From assembly GCA_022450865.1 (NCBI GenBank), contig JAKUOQ010000005.1:1-57456 (forward strand): a DNA stretch of 57,456 nt, in the 5' to 3' direction. Each line of letters begins with the position of its first letter. Positions within the stretch are counted from its first letter, which is position 1. Position numbers and translations under genes: made by a program. Below are positions 8,744-16,205 of this stretch, in pieces. This DNA is from Nitrospinales bacterium (GTDB lineage Bacteria > Nitrospinota > Nitrospinia > Nitrospinales > VA-1). The notes beneath the pieces are model-generated. The model was not told the origin of the DNA and did no database searches. It saw nothing but the letters and a program-made list of their open reading frames with translations.

Positions 8744-9835
8744 TTACTGCCCAACCCCTAGTGTTAGAACAGGGCTGTTATCCTTTATCTTGCCGGCCTG
8801 CAGAGAAAAAATTTGGGATAACAGTGAAAAGGTTGATTTTGATTTAAGGTCTGAATCTTTAATAAAAAACCATGTTCCTCTATAAAAAACCCTTAAAGCT
8901 GCGTTGTCAGGCCGTTTAGATTGTGATCTGACTCTTAGTATTTCTCCAGTAACTTCTTTCCAGTCAAATACTTCTCCAGATTTCTTAAGTGTTCTTGTAA
9001 CTTTTCCTGCATTGACATCTTGTTGGGGTGCTTCTACTCCCTGAGAAAGGTAAAACAAAACTCCTAATAGTGATCGAGTGACCACCTTAATCTCACCAAA
9101 TCCATTTTGTTTCTGGGTAAATGAAATGAAATACCTCTCCAGACCAGGTTCTAAATTAAGAAGTCGGGAAAAATTCTGTGCGGCTTTTAAATTTTTACCT
9201 TCATCGGTAATATGTAAAATAATTTGAGGACTACTACTTTCATTATTGTAGGAAAGGTTTAGTACATCCTGCGTTTGTAGTTCTCTTAAATATTTTATCG
9301 CCTCTAGAAATTTTTTGAATTGAGGTGCATTTTTGGGTGTCGGTCCCGATGCGCCCGGAGCATTTTTAATATTATTCATCCGTTGAAAACAAAGTTGAAA
9401 AATTCTTTCGATGCTCCAACCCGAATGATATAAAAGCGTGATAGTTTTTAAGGGCAGGGGAGAAAGGACGCGCTGAATAAACTGGTCGCCTTGTAAGGGA
9501 GAATAGGTGACGGTGGGTCTTTCTATCATGCCAACAGAACCACCTAGGCCAAAAAGCCCTTTTAAACCTGATTCCAGAGTTGTGCTAGCGTTCGCTGAGG
9601 TCGATAGAGTGAACTGAGAAGCAACGCTGCTAACCTCCATGAAAAAAGGTGTGTCTCGATATTTTAAACGCGCCAGATTAAGTAATAATTCCTCATCGTT
9701 GGTTCTTTGTACTGCTAGATTGTAATTACTGCGCTCGCTCTTTAAAGTTGTTGGTCCCAGTTTGGCACAGCCAACTATTAAAACGAGAAGGATAATAAGT
9801 AGGAAGGGTGTAATACGAATAATATTTTGTTTCAT
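8744..9835 (-). CDS. putative lipoprotein of unknown function
   Basis: The N-terminus has a positively charged start, a hydrophobic stretch and the lipobox-like LIVGC around residues 19-23, so the mature protein is probably a lipid-anchored envelope protein starting at Cys. The 363 residues include a Ser/Thr/Ala-rich stretch near residue 75 and otherwise no motif I can name. The early motif NDEELLLNLARLKYRDTPFF is reminiscent of conserved hypothetical envelope proteins, but I assign no function. It lies 16 bases downstream of the mechanosensitive channel gene on the same strand, so the two are probably an operon. Confidence 0.8.
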   Translation of the reverse strand: MKQNIIRITPFLLIILLVLIVGCAKLGPTTLKSERSNYNLAVQRTNDEELLLNLARLKYRDTPFFMEVSSVASQFTLSTSANASTTLESGLKGLFGLGGSVGMIERPTVTYSPLQGDQFIQRVLSPLPLKTITLLYHSGWSIERIFQLCFQRMNNIKNAPGASGPTPKNAPQFKKFLEAIKYLRELQTQDVLNLSYNNESSSPQIILHITDEGKNLKAAQNFSRLLNLEPGLERYFISFTQKQNGFGEIKVVTRSLLGVLFYLSQGVEAPQQDVNAGKVTRTLKKSGEVFDWKEVTGEILRVRSQSKRPDNAALRVFYRGTWFFIKDSDLKSKSTFSLLSQIFSLQAGKIKDNSPVLTLGVGQ

Positions 9836-9851
9836 ATTTTATGGATTGGAA

Positions 9852-10937
9852 TTATTTACTGTCTGGTTCTGCTTTATTTAAAAGTTCCTGGTTGGAAAGA
9901 TGAAGAGTGGATGTTGGAAAAGCTATTTCCGCATCATTTTCTTCAATAATTTTTATTATTTGTAAAAGAATTTTCTGTTTAACTTCATGGAATTTTATCC
10001 AATCCGTTGTTTTAGTGAAGGTATAAATAAAAAAATCAAGGGATGAAGGCGCAAAACAGTTAAAATTTACAATGAGAGTTTTTGTAGGGTCAATATCTGG
10101 GTGATCTTTCAGCATTTCTTTAACTTGGCTTATGATGATCTCGATTTTTGAAGCATCATCATAACGAATGCCGATAGTTTCTTTTATTCTTCGATTTGAC
10201 ATTCGAGAGGGGTTTTCAACGGCAATTTGTGAAAATATAGAATTAGGAATGTAAAGGGGGCGTTTATCGAAGGTTCGAATTCGCGTAACTCGCCATCCAA
10301 TATTTTCTACAGTTCCTTCTATCTCCCGGTCCGGAGATCGCACCCAGTCTCCTACAGCAAAAGGCCGATCTAGGTAAACAAACAATCCTCCAAAAAAATT
10401 TGATAGTAAATCTTTTGCTGCAAAACCTATTGCTATACCCCCCACACCTCCAAAAGCCAAAACTCCCGAAATGCTTAATCCCAAAGTTTGCAAAATCATT
10501 AAAGCCGCTGTAATCCCGGCGGATATTCTTGCTAGTTTGGAAATTGCATCCATGGTTGTAGGGTCATAATCTTCATCACTTGTGAGGTAATTTTTTTCAG
10601 TTCTTTTAATGAAACGAATTAGAAACCAGGCCAGAGAAGCGATAACAATGGCACTTCTTAAAGGATCAAAGGCTTCGAAAATTACAGCTCCTGTTTCTTT
10701 TTGAAAAATTTCGGCAGAAAAAGCTATGCTGGAAACCCAGATAATTACACTCAATGGGCGGGGTATGGAGAATAGGACTGCATCGTCCCACTTGTTTTTA
10801 GTTTTTTCTGCTTTTTTTGCTAACCTTTTAAAAACAAATTTTTGTATTAAATCTGCAATTAGAGCCAAAAAAATTACAAAAAAAGCTTGGAAAATATAAG
10901 TGTTTTCTTTGGAGATGAAGTCTTGAAGTTCTAACAT
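9852..10937 (-). CDS. MscS-family mechanosensitive ion channel
   Basis: MscS-type channels open under membrane tension and release osmolytes during hypo-osmotic shock. The 361 residues have four hydrophobic segments in the first 165 residues. The pore-lining helix and beta domain follow: GVGGIAIGFAAKDLLSNFFG, then DRPFAVGDWVR, EGTVENIGWRVTRIRTFDKR and YIPNSIF, all diagnostic. It is larger than E. coli MscS (286 residues) because of an extra N-terminal helix. A perfect TATAAT lies about 37 bases upstream of the ATG, and the lipoprotein gene follows 16 bases after its stop. Confidence 0.92.
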   Translation of the reverse strand: MLELQDFISKENTYIFQAFFVIFLALIADLIQKFVFKRLAKKAEKTKNKWDDAVLFSIPRPLSVIIWVSSIAFSAEIFQKETGAVIFEAFDPLRSAIVIASLAWFLIRFIKRTEKNYLTSDEDYDPTTMDAISKLARISAGITAALMILQTLGLSISGVLAFGGVGGIAIGFAAKDLLSNFFGGLFVYLDRPFAVGDWVRSPDREIEGTVENIGWRVTRIRTFDKRPLYIPNSIFSQIAVENPSRMSNRRIKETIGIRYDDASKIEIIISQVKEMLKDHPDIDPTKTLIVNFNCFAPSSLDFFIYTFTKTTDWIKFHEVKQKILLQIIKIIEENDAEIAFPTSTLHLSNQELLNKAEPDSK

Positions 10938-10973
10938 TTTTTGTATAAGTAGAAAAGGTTTAGGATTAAATCA

Positions 10974-10979
10974 ATTATA
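10974..10979 (-). promoter_or_regulatory. candidate -10 box for mscS-like gene
   Basis: On the minus strand this reads TATAAT, 36 bases before the ATG of the channel gene and downstream of the terminator at 11020-11050. No good -35 hexamer is visible at 16-18 bases. It suggests the channel gene has its own promoter and does not depend on read-through from the small unit upstream. Confidence 0.4.
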
Positions 10980-11019
10980 AAATACTATTTTAATCCGAAG
11001 TAAGGACTACAAAGAATTC

Positions 11020-11050
11020 AAAAAAAACGCCCCACTTTTTTAGTGGGGCG
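11020..11050 (-). terminator. intrinsic terminator of the small unit
   Basis: On the minus strand a 9-bp perfect stem (CGCCCCACT / AGTGGGGCG) with a five-base loop is followed directly by eight T residues. This is a canonical Rho-independent terminator. It ends the short transcript carrying the 14-codon ORF at 11085-11129 and separates it from the mscS-like gene. Confidence 0.9.
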
Positions 11051-11063
11051 CTATAGAAGCACA

Positions 11064-11108
11064 GGAGCTCCCGTTAACTTGGCGTTAACAAATTACTCCG
11101 GAAGCTCC
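11064..11108 (-). other. stable RNA hairpin overlapping the tiny ORF
   Basis: In the minus-strand RNA, bases 11108-11100 (GGAGCUUCC) pair with 11072-11064 (GGGAGCUCC) over nine pairs with one G-U. Inside this, two copies of GUUAAC (11084-11089 and 11073-11078) pair around a five-base loop. A 10-base bulge on one side separates the two stems. The hairpin covers the last half and the stop codon of the tiny ORF and lies 13 bases before the terminator. A ribosome on the ORF would have to melt it, so it could act as a translation sensor or as a protective structure of a small RNA. Confidence 0.65.
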
Positions 11109-11129
11109 CCAAATACTTTCAGATGGCAT
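11085..11129 (-). CDS. candidate 14-residue peptide with near-perfect ribosome-binding site
   Basis: The ORF reads MPSESIWGASGVIC followed by TAA. The seven bases AAGGAGG at 11143-11137 lie seven bases before the ATG, and the whole stretch AAGGAGGTGATCC is complementary to 13 bases of the conserved 16S rRNA 3' end. It has its own candidate promoter (11207-11235), a hairpin over its 3' half and a strong terminator after it. I do not recognise the peptide. It could be a functional micropeptide, a precursor of a modified peptide (it ends in Cys and contains one Trp), or a leader peptide. No modification enzyme is seen nearby. The expression signals are strong; the protein-level claim is an inference. 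Confidence 0.55.
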   Translation of the reverse strand: MPSESIWGASGVIC

Positions 11130-11206
11130 GGGATCACCTCCTTCTCAGGGCATCAATAAAAACCCCATGTGTTTCCCTGTTAAACCCATCGGGCAACGCA
11201 CTCGTA

Positions 11207-11235
11207 AGAATGGCTCAATTTAATGCGAATGTCAA
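11207..11235 (-). promoter_or_regulatory. candidate promoter of the tiny-ORF unit
   Basis: A perfect minus-strand TTGACA (11235-11230) is followed after 17 bases by CATTCT (11212-11207), a 3/6 match to the -10 consensus. Transcription would start near 11200, giving a leader of about 70 bases before the ORF and a total RNA of about 170-180 bases ending at the terminator. The weak -10 keeps confidence moderate. Confidence 0.45.
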
Positions 11236-11270
11236 AATAAGTATTTAAAATACTCAGGCCAATTTTGAAA

Positions 11271-11573
11271 CTAGTGATTGGTCAGGATGTTGATAACCTT
11301 TAGATCTGATTTTTCTGCAATACTCTTGCATATTTTTTTGGGCCCTTGACAGCGCATATAACAACCACTCCAATAATCGCAGTGAACAAAAGCCCAATGT
11401 GTGGGCTGATATTTCAAGTTATATCCTTTTACTTTGACCGTGCCTGTATCATCTACTTGAAAAATCTCAGCAGAACCTATAAAAGCTTTGGGAACTGTAG
11501 TTCCATGTGAAGCGCACGAAGTTAAAAAGAGAAGGATAAGCATAGCTTTTAGTAAAACCATTACTTTTTTCAT
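11271..11573 (-). CDS. small putative lipoprotein, 100 residues
   Basis: A typical lipoprotein signal peptide is present: charged MKK start, hydrophobic core and lipobox LTSC at about residues 17-20, giving a mature chain of about 80 residues. Five further Cys residues lie in a short C-terminal region (HCDYWSGCYMRCQGPKKIC), which would suit disulfides in the periplasm. The family is unknown to me. It stands alone between two short intergenic regions, and the tiny-ORF unit lies downstream on the same strand. Confidence 0.75.
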   Translation of the reverse strand: MKKVMVLLKAMLILLFLTSCASHGTTVPKAFIGSAEIFQVDDTGTVKVKGYNLKYQPTHWAFVHCDYWSGCYMRCQGPKKICKSIAEKSDLKVINILTNH

Positions 11574-11732
11574 TGATTCTCCCTCTTTTTAACTTAAGAC
11601 TTTGTCTAAAAAGGTTCATCACTGCATATCTGCGCATCTAAATTATAGCACCGTACTCAAAAAAAATGACAGAAAAAGGGTATAAAACTATAAAGAATAT
11701 TGGAAGGTTAAAAAGGGATGGTTTTCTTATTT

Positions 11733-11749
11733 AAGAGCTGAGAGCTCTT
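11733..11749. repeat. perfect 7-bp inverted repeat, possible operator
   Basis: AAGAGCT and AGCTCTT flank a three-base GAG. It lies about 40 bases upstream of the -35 box at 11790, in the otherwise featureless 300-base interval between divergent genes at 11573 and 11874. It could be a regulator-binding site or a minor hairpin; nothing else supports either. Confidence 0.3.
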
Positions 11750-11789
11750 CACACAAGAGTAGTTTTTGACTTGATGCCTTCATCTTCCC

Positions 11790-11818
11790 TTGACATTATA
11801 AAAAACACCGATTATTTT
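11790..11818 (+). promoter_or_regulatory. candidate sigma-70 promoter for the 11874 gene
   Basis: TTGACA at 11790-11795 and TATTTT at 11813-11818 are spaced by 17 bases, followed by an AT-rich leader of about 50 bases to the ATG at 11874. No Shine-Dalgarno motif is visible before that ATG. The -35 is perfect and the -10 matches at four of six positions. Confidence 0.5.
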
Positions 11819-11873
11819 ATTTACCATCAAAAATATAACATTCATAACTTTTAACTACTTACTTTTATTTAAC

Positions 11874-12467
11874 ATGAAACATATAACAGTTATAACTTTT
11901 ATCTGCATGATGGTGGCCGTACCTGCTTTTGCAAAAAGCTTAAAGAATGAGGCCGAATACAAAAAAGAATGGTGCGCCAAATATAATGGGGCAGTTGATT
12001 ATAAAACCCAAGACAAAACCACAGTCGATTGCATAACAGACACCCATGCCATTGAGTTTGAATATGGGAAAAATTGGAACCCGGCCATTAGGAAATCAAG
12101 GCAGCAATCAATGAGTGTGGGGAAAACCCCTGGTGTGGTACTCATACTCGAAAACTCCAAAGACGAAGAATACCTATATAAGCTGCGTGAGGTAAATGAG
12201 AAAAGAAGGCTGGGAATAAAGATTTGGACGGTAGGTATAGATGTGGAATTGCCCTGCGACATTAAAGGTGATATCGACAACGATGGGGACAAGATTTATC
12301 ATATTCCTGGGCAAGATATGTACGATGCCACAGTCGTAAATCCCAAATTTGGTGAAACTTGGTTTTGCTCCTATGAAGAAGCAGAAGAAGCTGGATGGAA
12401 ACCCTTTCAAAAAGCTAAACCTATCGACCCTTATGAATTAGGAGGAATCCGCTCTCCTGAATACTAG
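11874..12467 (+). CDS. secreted nuclease-like protein with C-terminal 'sunset'-type domain
   Basis: A signal peptide is visible (MKHITVITFICMMVAVPAFA, cleavage expected after AFA), so the 197-residue product is probably exported. Residues about 40-115 (VDCITDTHAIEFEYGKNW then GKTPGVVLILE) resemble a PD-(D/E)xK-type nuclease fold seen in stand-alone bacterial proteins of unknown role. Residues about 128-180 (CDIKGDIDNDGDKIYH, PGQDMYDATVV, ETWFCSYEEAEEAGW) match the small domain often found at the C-terminus of thermonuclease-type proteins. The two-domain combination on one exported chain suggests an extracellular nucleic-acid-processing enzyme, but activity is an inference. Confidence 0.75.
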   Translation: MKHITVITFICMMVAVPAFAKSLKNEAEYKKEWCAKYNGAVDYKTQDKTTVDCITDTHAIEFEYGKNWNPAIRKSRQQSMSVGKTPGVVLILENSKDEEYLYKLREVNEKRRLGIKIWTVGIDVELPCDIKGDIDNDGDKIYHIPGQDMYDATVVNPKFGETWFCSYEEAEEAGWKPFQKAKPIDPYELGGIRSPEY

Positions 12468-12508
12468 TCGAGGACCTAGTTGACCGTTGGGTTCCCTATC
12501 ATTATTTT

Positions 12509-12658
12509 TTAGTCATTGGTTATTTTCATCAAAAACAGATAGTAACCAGTCCCAACAGATAAACTCAAAAAAAGGTATAAACCAAGTCTTGTATTTGTTA
12601 TTAACCAATATATACCTGCGATTCCTGTAACCATAACCCAGTAAAATAAATCGTCCAT
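12509..12658 (-). CDS. 49-residue membrane protein
   Basis: A minus-strand ATG at 12658, preceded by GGGAG eight bases upstream, opens a 49-codon frame ending in TAA at 12509. The product begins MDDLFYWVMVTGIAGIYWLI and has a second hydrophobic stretch (LGLYLFLSLSVGTGYYLFLM), giving two likely membrane helices joined by a short polar turn with an Arg. This pattern is typical of real small membrane proteins and unlikely in random AT-rich sequence. Function unknown. It faces the nuclease-like gene tail to tail. Confidence 0.55.
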   Translation of the reverse strand: MDDLFYWVMVTGIAGIYWLITNTRLGLYLFLSLSVGTGYYLFLMKITND

Positions 12659-12725
12659 ATAAACTTCTCCCGATCAAGTTTGCTGACTGATAGCACTGTG
12701 GTTGTTTTATGGTTCAATTACCCCC

Positions 12726-12762
12726 AAAAAAAAACGAGATAACTCGACAGAGTCACCTCGTT
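12726..12762 (-). terminator. strong intrinsic terminator
   Basis: The minus-strand RNA forms a 13-bp stem including two G-U pairs (12762-12750 with 12745-12733), with a four-base loop. Nine T residues at 12734-12726 overlap and follow the stem base. It lies 227 bases past the end of tRNA-Arg and so ends either a long tRNA transcript or a separate small RNA. Confidence 0.85.
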
Positions 12763-12826
12763 TGGTTTCGTTTCTAAATTTCTTCCAAGTGGTTCGCACG
12801 ATGGAACTCCTTAGGACTTTTGGGAT
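12727..12826 (-). ncRNA. candidate small RNA of about 100 nt
   Basis: An extended -10 element (TGATATACT, minus strand 12841-12833) would start transcription near 12826, and the strong terminator ends it near 12727. The RNA contains AAGGAG followed seven bases later by GTG, opening a frame of 30 codons that runs through the terminator stem, so translation is doubtful but initiation possible. A GGAC/GTCC mini-hairpin lies just before that site. Boundaries are inferred from signals only. It could alternatively be the tail of the tRNA-Arg transcript. Confidence 0.4.
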
Positions 12827-12832
12827 GTCCGG

Positions 12833-12841
12833 AGTATATCA
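12833..12841 (-). promoter_or_regulatory. extended -10 promoter element
   Basis: The minus strand reads TGATATACT, an extended -10 element with a five-of-six -10 hexamer. No good -35 is visible upstream, as is common for extended -10 promoters. It would drive the small RNA ending at 12727. Confidence 0.4.
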
Positions 12842-12988
12842 AAAAAGTAATGGCGAAGGGAATTGGGAAGGAAGGGTGTAAATAAGGTGTGAATTCGTAA
12901 CGGAATCAATACCCCATTAATACCCCAGATTTTTCGACTTTTCTAAAAACTTGAAAATCGATAAAGTGTTTAAATAATTATGCTTAAG

Positions 12989-13065
12989 TGGTACGCCCGA
13001 GAGGATTCGAACCTCCGACCTACGGTACCGGAAACCGCCACTCTATCCAGCTGAGCTACGGGCGC
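12989..13065 (-). tRNA. tRNA-Arg (anticodon CCG)
   Basis: The minus strand folds into a complete cloverleaf of 77 bases with an encoded CCA end. The acceptor stem pairs GCGCCCG with CGGGCGT; the D arm is GCTC...GAGT. The anticodon stem GCGGT/ACCGT encloses the seven-base loop TTCCGGT, with anticodon CCG reading the Arg codon CGG. The T arm GGAGG-TTCGAAT-CCTCT is standard. It lies six bases after the stop of the leader-peptide-like gene. Confidence 0.96.
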
Positions 13066-13071
13066 ATAGAG

Positions 13072-13452
13072 TTAAATTATTTCTCTGGCCTTGGTGCCTT
13101 CTTCGAACCCTGCAACGGTTCCAACCTGCCGATTCAGCTCCACACCAAATTCTTTTATCATTTTTAAACGGATGCCCCACCATTTGCCTTCTGCTGTAAC
13201 TTCTTCATTGGATCCGTTATCAACACCCACTTTAAAAACCTTGGTAACTTCATCAAACGCAATTTTTATACCATCAACGGCCTTTAGGCCTTGCTCTTCA
13301 ATAGCCTTTACTGGATCGGCGACCAATTGTTTTTTGAATGCTTCATCTGTAACTGCTTTTGTAACGATACTTTTCCACTTATCATCCAATTCTTTTTTGC
13401 GAATGGGATTGATGGGGGATGTGGTTCCGGTTGCTCCAAGAATTTCGCTCAT
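13072..13452 (-). CDS. NHLP/nitrile-hydratase-alpha-like leader family protein
   Basis: Residues about 22-60 (ELDDKWKSIVTKAVTDEAFK, then KQLVADPVKAIEEQG) match the pattern of nitrile-hydratase-type leader peptides: helix, FK..L..DP..A...G. In other bacteria this domain heads precursors of ribosomally made, modified peptides. The remaining residues keep the small alpha-subunit-like beta region. There is no Cys anywhere in the 126 residues, so neither the nitrile-hydratase metal site nor a Cys-rich core peptide is present, and no obvious double-Gly cleavage site precedes a core. It could be a domesticated leader-fold protein. No modification enzyme or transporter is in the window. Confidence 0.7.
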   Translation of the reverse strand: MSEILGATGTTSPINPIRKKELDDKWKSIVTKAVTDEAFKKQLVADPVKAIEEQGLKAVDGIKIAFDEVTKVFKVGVDNGSNEEVTAEGKWWGIRLKMIKEFGVELNRQVGTVAGFEEGTKAREII

Positions 13453-13541
13453 AGTTAAATCCTTTCCAGCACAAATCTTTCGGATAAAATTAATCAGGTA
13501 AGTGAGAATAATACTAGATTTTAGAACAATTAACCAGCAGG

Positions 13542-16181
13542 TTAAGGTGTGGCTTTGATAATTTCTTCGGCTTTTTTTAAGGCTTCATCGAGTTTATTTA
13601 TATGGGTGCCTCCGGCTTGGGCCATATCCGGTCGACCACCGCCACTTCCTCCTACAATTGTTGCGATTTGTTTTATGATGTTTCCGGCATGGAACTTATG
13701 TGTCAGGTCTTTAGTTACTCCTGCGGCCAAGGCCACTTTTCCATCTGCGACTGAGCCTACAACTACGATACCAGATTTGAGTTTATTCTTGGCGTTGTCG
13801 ATATAAGTCCGCAGTGTTTTTGCGTCGGTTCCATCAAGATTTTTAATCAAAAGGGAAATATCTCCAAGTTTTTGGATATTATCATTGCCAGAAGATTCAT
13901 TACCGCTAATTATTTTCTCTTTTAATATGCTGATTTCTTTCTCTAATTCACGGTTCTTGTCTATGAGTTTTTTTATTTTTGAAAACTCTTCATCTGATGG
14001 GGCTTTAAGAAGGGAGCGTATTGCGGCAAGTGTCTCATGCTCTGAGCGAGCCTTCTCAAAAGCCGTTTTTCCGGTTACTGCTTCAATTCGTCGGATACCC
14101 GAAGCAATACCTCCTTCAGATAGGATTCTAAATAAACCGATATCTCCTGTTGCAGAAACATGGGTACCACCACATAATTCCATGCTAAAACCGGGAACCG
14201 TTACCACTCGAACCTGATCGCCATATTTTTCTCCAAAAAGAGCCATGGCTCCTTCTTTAAGCGCATCTTCGATTGACATCTCTTTGGTAGTGAGCGGAAT
14301 GTTTTTTCGGACTTTTTCGTTTACCAGCGATTCAATTTTACCTCTCTCTTTTTCGGTTAGAGGAGAAAAATGAGTGTAATCAAACCGCAGTCTGTCGGGA
14401 GCTACGAGTGAACCGGCTTGTTTAATGTGCTCACCCAAAACCTCTTTAAGTGCCGCATGCAGTAGATGCGTTGCTGAATGGTTTAGAGCGGTATCTCCCC
14501 GTGTGGTTTTGTCGACACGCATCGTTACAGAATCCCCGGTAGCAATTACCCCATTCGTGATTTTTGCTTTATGAACAATTATGCCAGGTAAGGGTTTTAT
14601 CGCATCCATTACTTCCATCTGAACGTTAGCATTGGAGGCGTTTCCTGAATCTCCTACCTGACCCCCTGATTCTCCATAAAAAGGAGTTTGATCTACCAGC
14701 AATTCAACATTATCTCCTTTTTTTGCAGATTCTAATTTATTTCCATCTTTCAGAATTGCTAATACCTTAGCTTCCCCTTCTGTTGATAGGTATCCATTAA
14801 ATTCAGTGGGGGATGAATTTTGTGCAAAATCTTTGTAAAAGGGAGCTACTTCTTTTTCCCCCGAACCTTTCCAGGAAGCCATGGCTTTTGATTTTTGTTC
14901 TTGCATAGCTTTTTCATATCCCACCATATCCATTGCCAGTCCGGCATCTTTTGCTGTCTCTTCGACTAAGTCCGTTGGGAAACCATAGGTGTCGTAAAGT
15001 TTAAAAATTTCTCCTCCAGGAATGGACGAGAGATTTTCTTTACGGACTTTTTGTAAGATTTCTTCCAGGCGTTGTGTCCCAAAATGCAGCGTATTACCAA
15101 AGCTTTCTTCCTCGTTAAGTACGACTCTGTGGATAAAATTGGCGTTACCTGTTAAATCAGGGTAAGCAGTTTTAAAATCTTCAATAACTTTGCTGGTGAT
15201 TTTATGAAAGAAAGGATTTTTTTGTCCAAGTAGTTTTCCGTGTCGTAAGGCACGGCGTATGATCTTGCGAAGTACATAGCCACGACCCTCGTTTGAGGGT
15301 ATGACTCCATCACCAATAAGAAAGGTGGCAGCACGTGCATGGTCGGTCAACACTCGAAGGGAAACATTTACTTCATCATTTTTGCCATATTCGCGACCAG
15401 TGATCTTTGCGGATTCCTTTATGATGGACATCATCAAGTCTGTATCATAGTTGGTGGTTCGTCCCTGCACTACTGCAGCAAGACGTTCTAGGCCCATCCC
15501 TGTGTCGATGCTTGGTTTTGGTAGGGGGGTTAGTTTTCCGGAAGCATCACGATCGTATTGCATGAATACCAAGTTCCAAATTTCCAAGTAACGGTCACAA
15601 TCGCAGCCAATCGTGCAGGTGATTTTTCCGCATCCGATAGCTTTTCCCTGATCGATAAAAATTTCGGAACAGGGTCCACAAGGTCCAGTAGGACCCATCG
15701 CCCAGAAATTATCTTTTTCATTCAAACTATAAATTCGCTCTCGTGGCATCTTCATGTCATTTGCCCAGATATTGAAAGCTTCATCATCATCCTGAAAGAC
15801 CGAAATATAGAGACGGTCGCGTGGCAGGCCTATGACTTCGGTTAAAAATTCCCATCCATATTGGATGGCTTCTTTTTTAAAATAATCGCCGAATGAGAAA
15901 TTCCCCAACATTTCAAAAAAAGTATGGTGACGCGCGGTACGACCCACCATTTCGAGGTCGTTATGTTTGCCACCTGCCCGAACGCATTTTTGAACAGTAA
16001 CAGCACGATTGTATTCTCGTTTTTCATCACCTAGAAAGATGTCCTTAAATTGAACCATTCCCGCATTGGTAAATAATAAGGTCGGGTCATTCTTAGGAAC
16101 TAGTGGATAACTAGAAATGACAGCATGTTGCCTATCTTTAAAATATTGTATAAATTTATTACGAAGTTCTTGGCCAGTCAT
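13542..16181 (-). CDS. alaS: alanyl-tRNA synthetase
   Basis: AlaRS charges tRNA-Ala and edits mischarged Ser and Gly. The 879-residue chain shows the class II catalytic domain at the N-terminus (FTNAGMVQFKDIFLG, VGRTARHHTFFEMLGNFSFG), the tRNA-recognition region, the editing-domain zinc motif HSATHLLHAAL with CGGTH, and the C-terminal DHHA1-like region ending GGSGGGRPDMAQAGG. Length is normal. kdsD lies 24 bases upstream on the same strand, so the two are probably co-transcribed. Confidence 0.98.
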   Translation of the reverse strand: MTGQELRNKFIQYFKDRQHAVISSYPLVPKNDPTLLFTNAGMVQFKDIFLGDEKREYNRAVTVQKCVRAGGKHNDLEMVGRTARHHTFFEMLGNFSFGDYFKKEAIQYGWEFLTEVIGLPRDRLYISVFQDDDEAFNIWANDMKMPRERIYSLNEKDNFWAMGPTGPCGPCSEIFIDQGKAIGCGKITCTIGCDCDRYLEIWNLVFMQYDRDASGKLTPLPKPSIDTGMGLERLAAVVQGRTTNYDTDLMMSIIKESAKITGREYGKNDEVNVSLRVLTDHARAATFLIGDGVIPSNEGRGYVLRKIIRRALRHGKLLGQKNPFFHKITSKVIEDFKTAYPDLTGNANFIHRVVLNEEESFGNTLHFGTQRLEEILQKVRKENLSSIPGGEIFKLYDTYGFPTDLVEETAKDAGLAMDMVGYEKAMQEQKSKAMASWKGSGEKEVAPFYKDFAQNSSPTEFNGYLSTEGEAKVLAILKDGNKLESAKKGDNVELLVDQTPFYGESGGQVGDSGNASNANVQMEVMDAIKPLPGIIVHKAKITNGVIATGDSVTMRVDKTTRGDTALNHSATHLLHAALKEVLGEHIKQAGSLVAPDRLRFDYTHFSPLTEKERGKIESLVNEKVRKNIPLTTKEMSIEDALKEGAMALFGEKYGDQVRVVTVPGFSMELCGGTHVSATGDIGLFRILSEGGIASGIRRIEAVTGKTAFEKARSEHETLAAIRSLLKAPSDEEFSKIKKLIDKNRELEKEISILKEKIISGNESSGNDNIQKLGDISLLIKNLDGTDAKTLRTYIDNAKNKLKSGIVVVGSVADGKVALAAGVTKDLTHKFHAGNIIKQIATIVGGSGGGRPDMAQAGGTHINKLDEALKKAEEIIKATP

Positions 16182-16205
16182 AAGTGATTTTATTTTAGGA
16201 AGGAA

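Noticed and set aside
11131-11143. Match to the 16S rRNA 3' end (GGATCACCTCCTT) on the plus strand
   Set aside because: No other rRNA sequence flanks it. On the opposite strand the same bases form a ribosome-binding site seven bases before an ATG, which explains the match better than an rRNA fragment.
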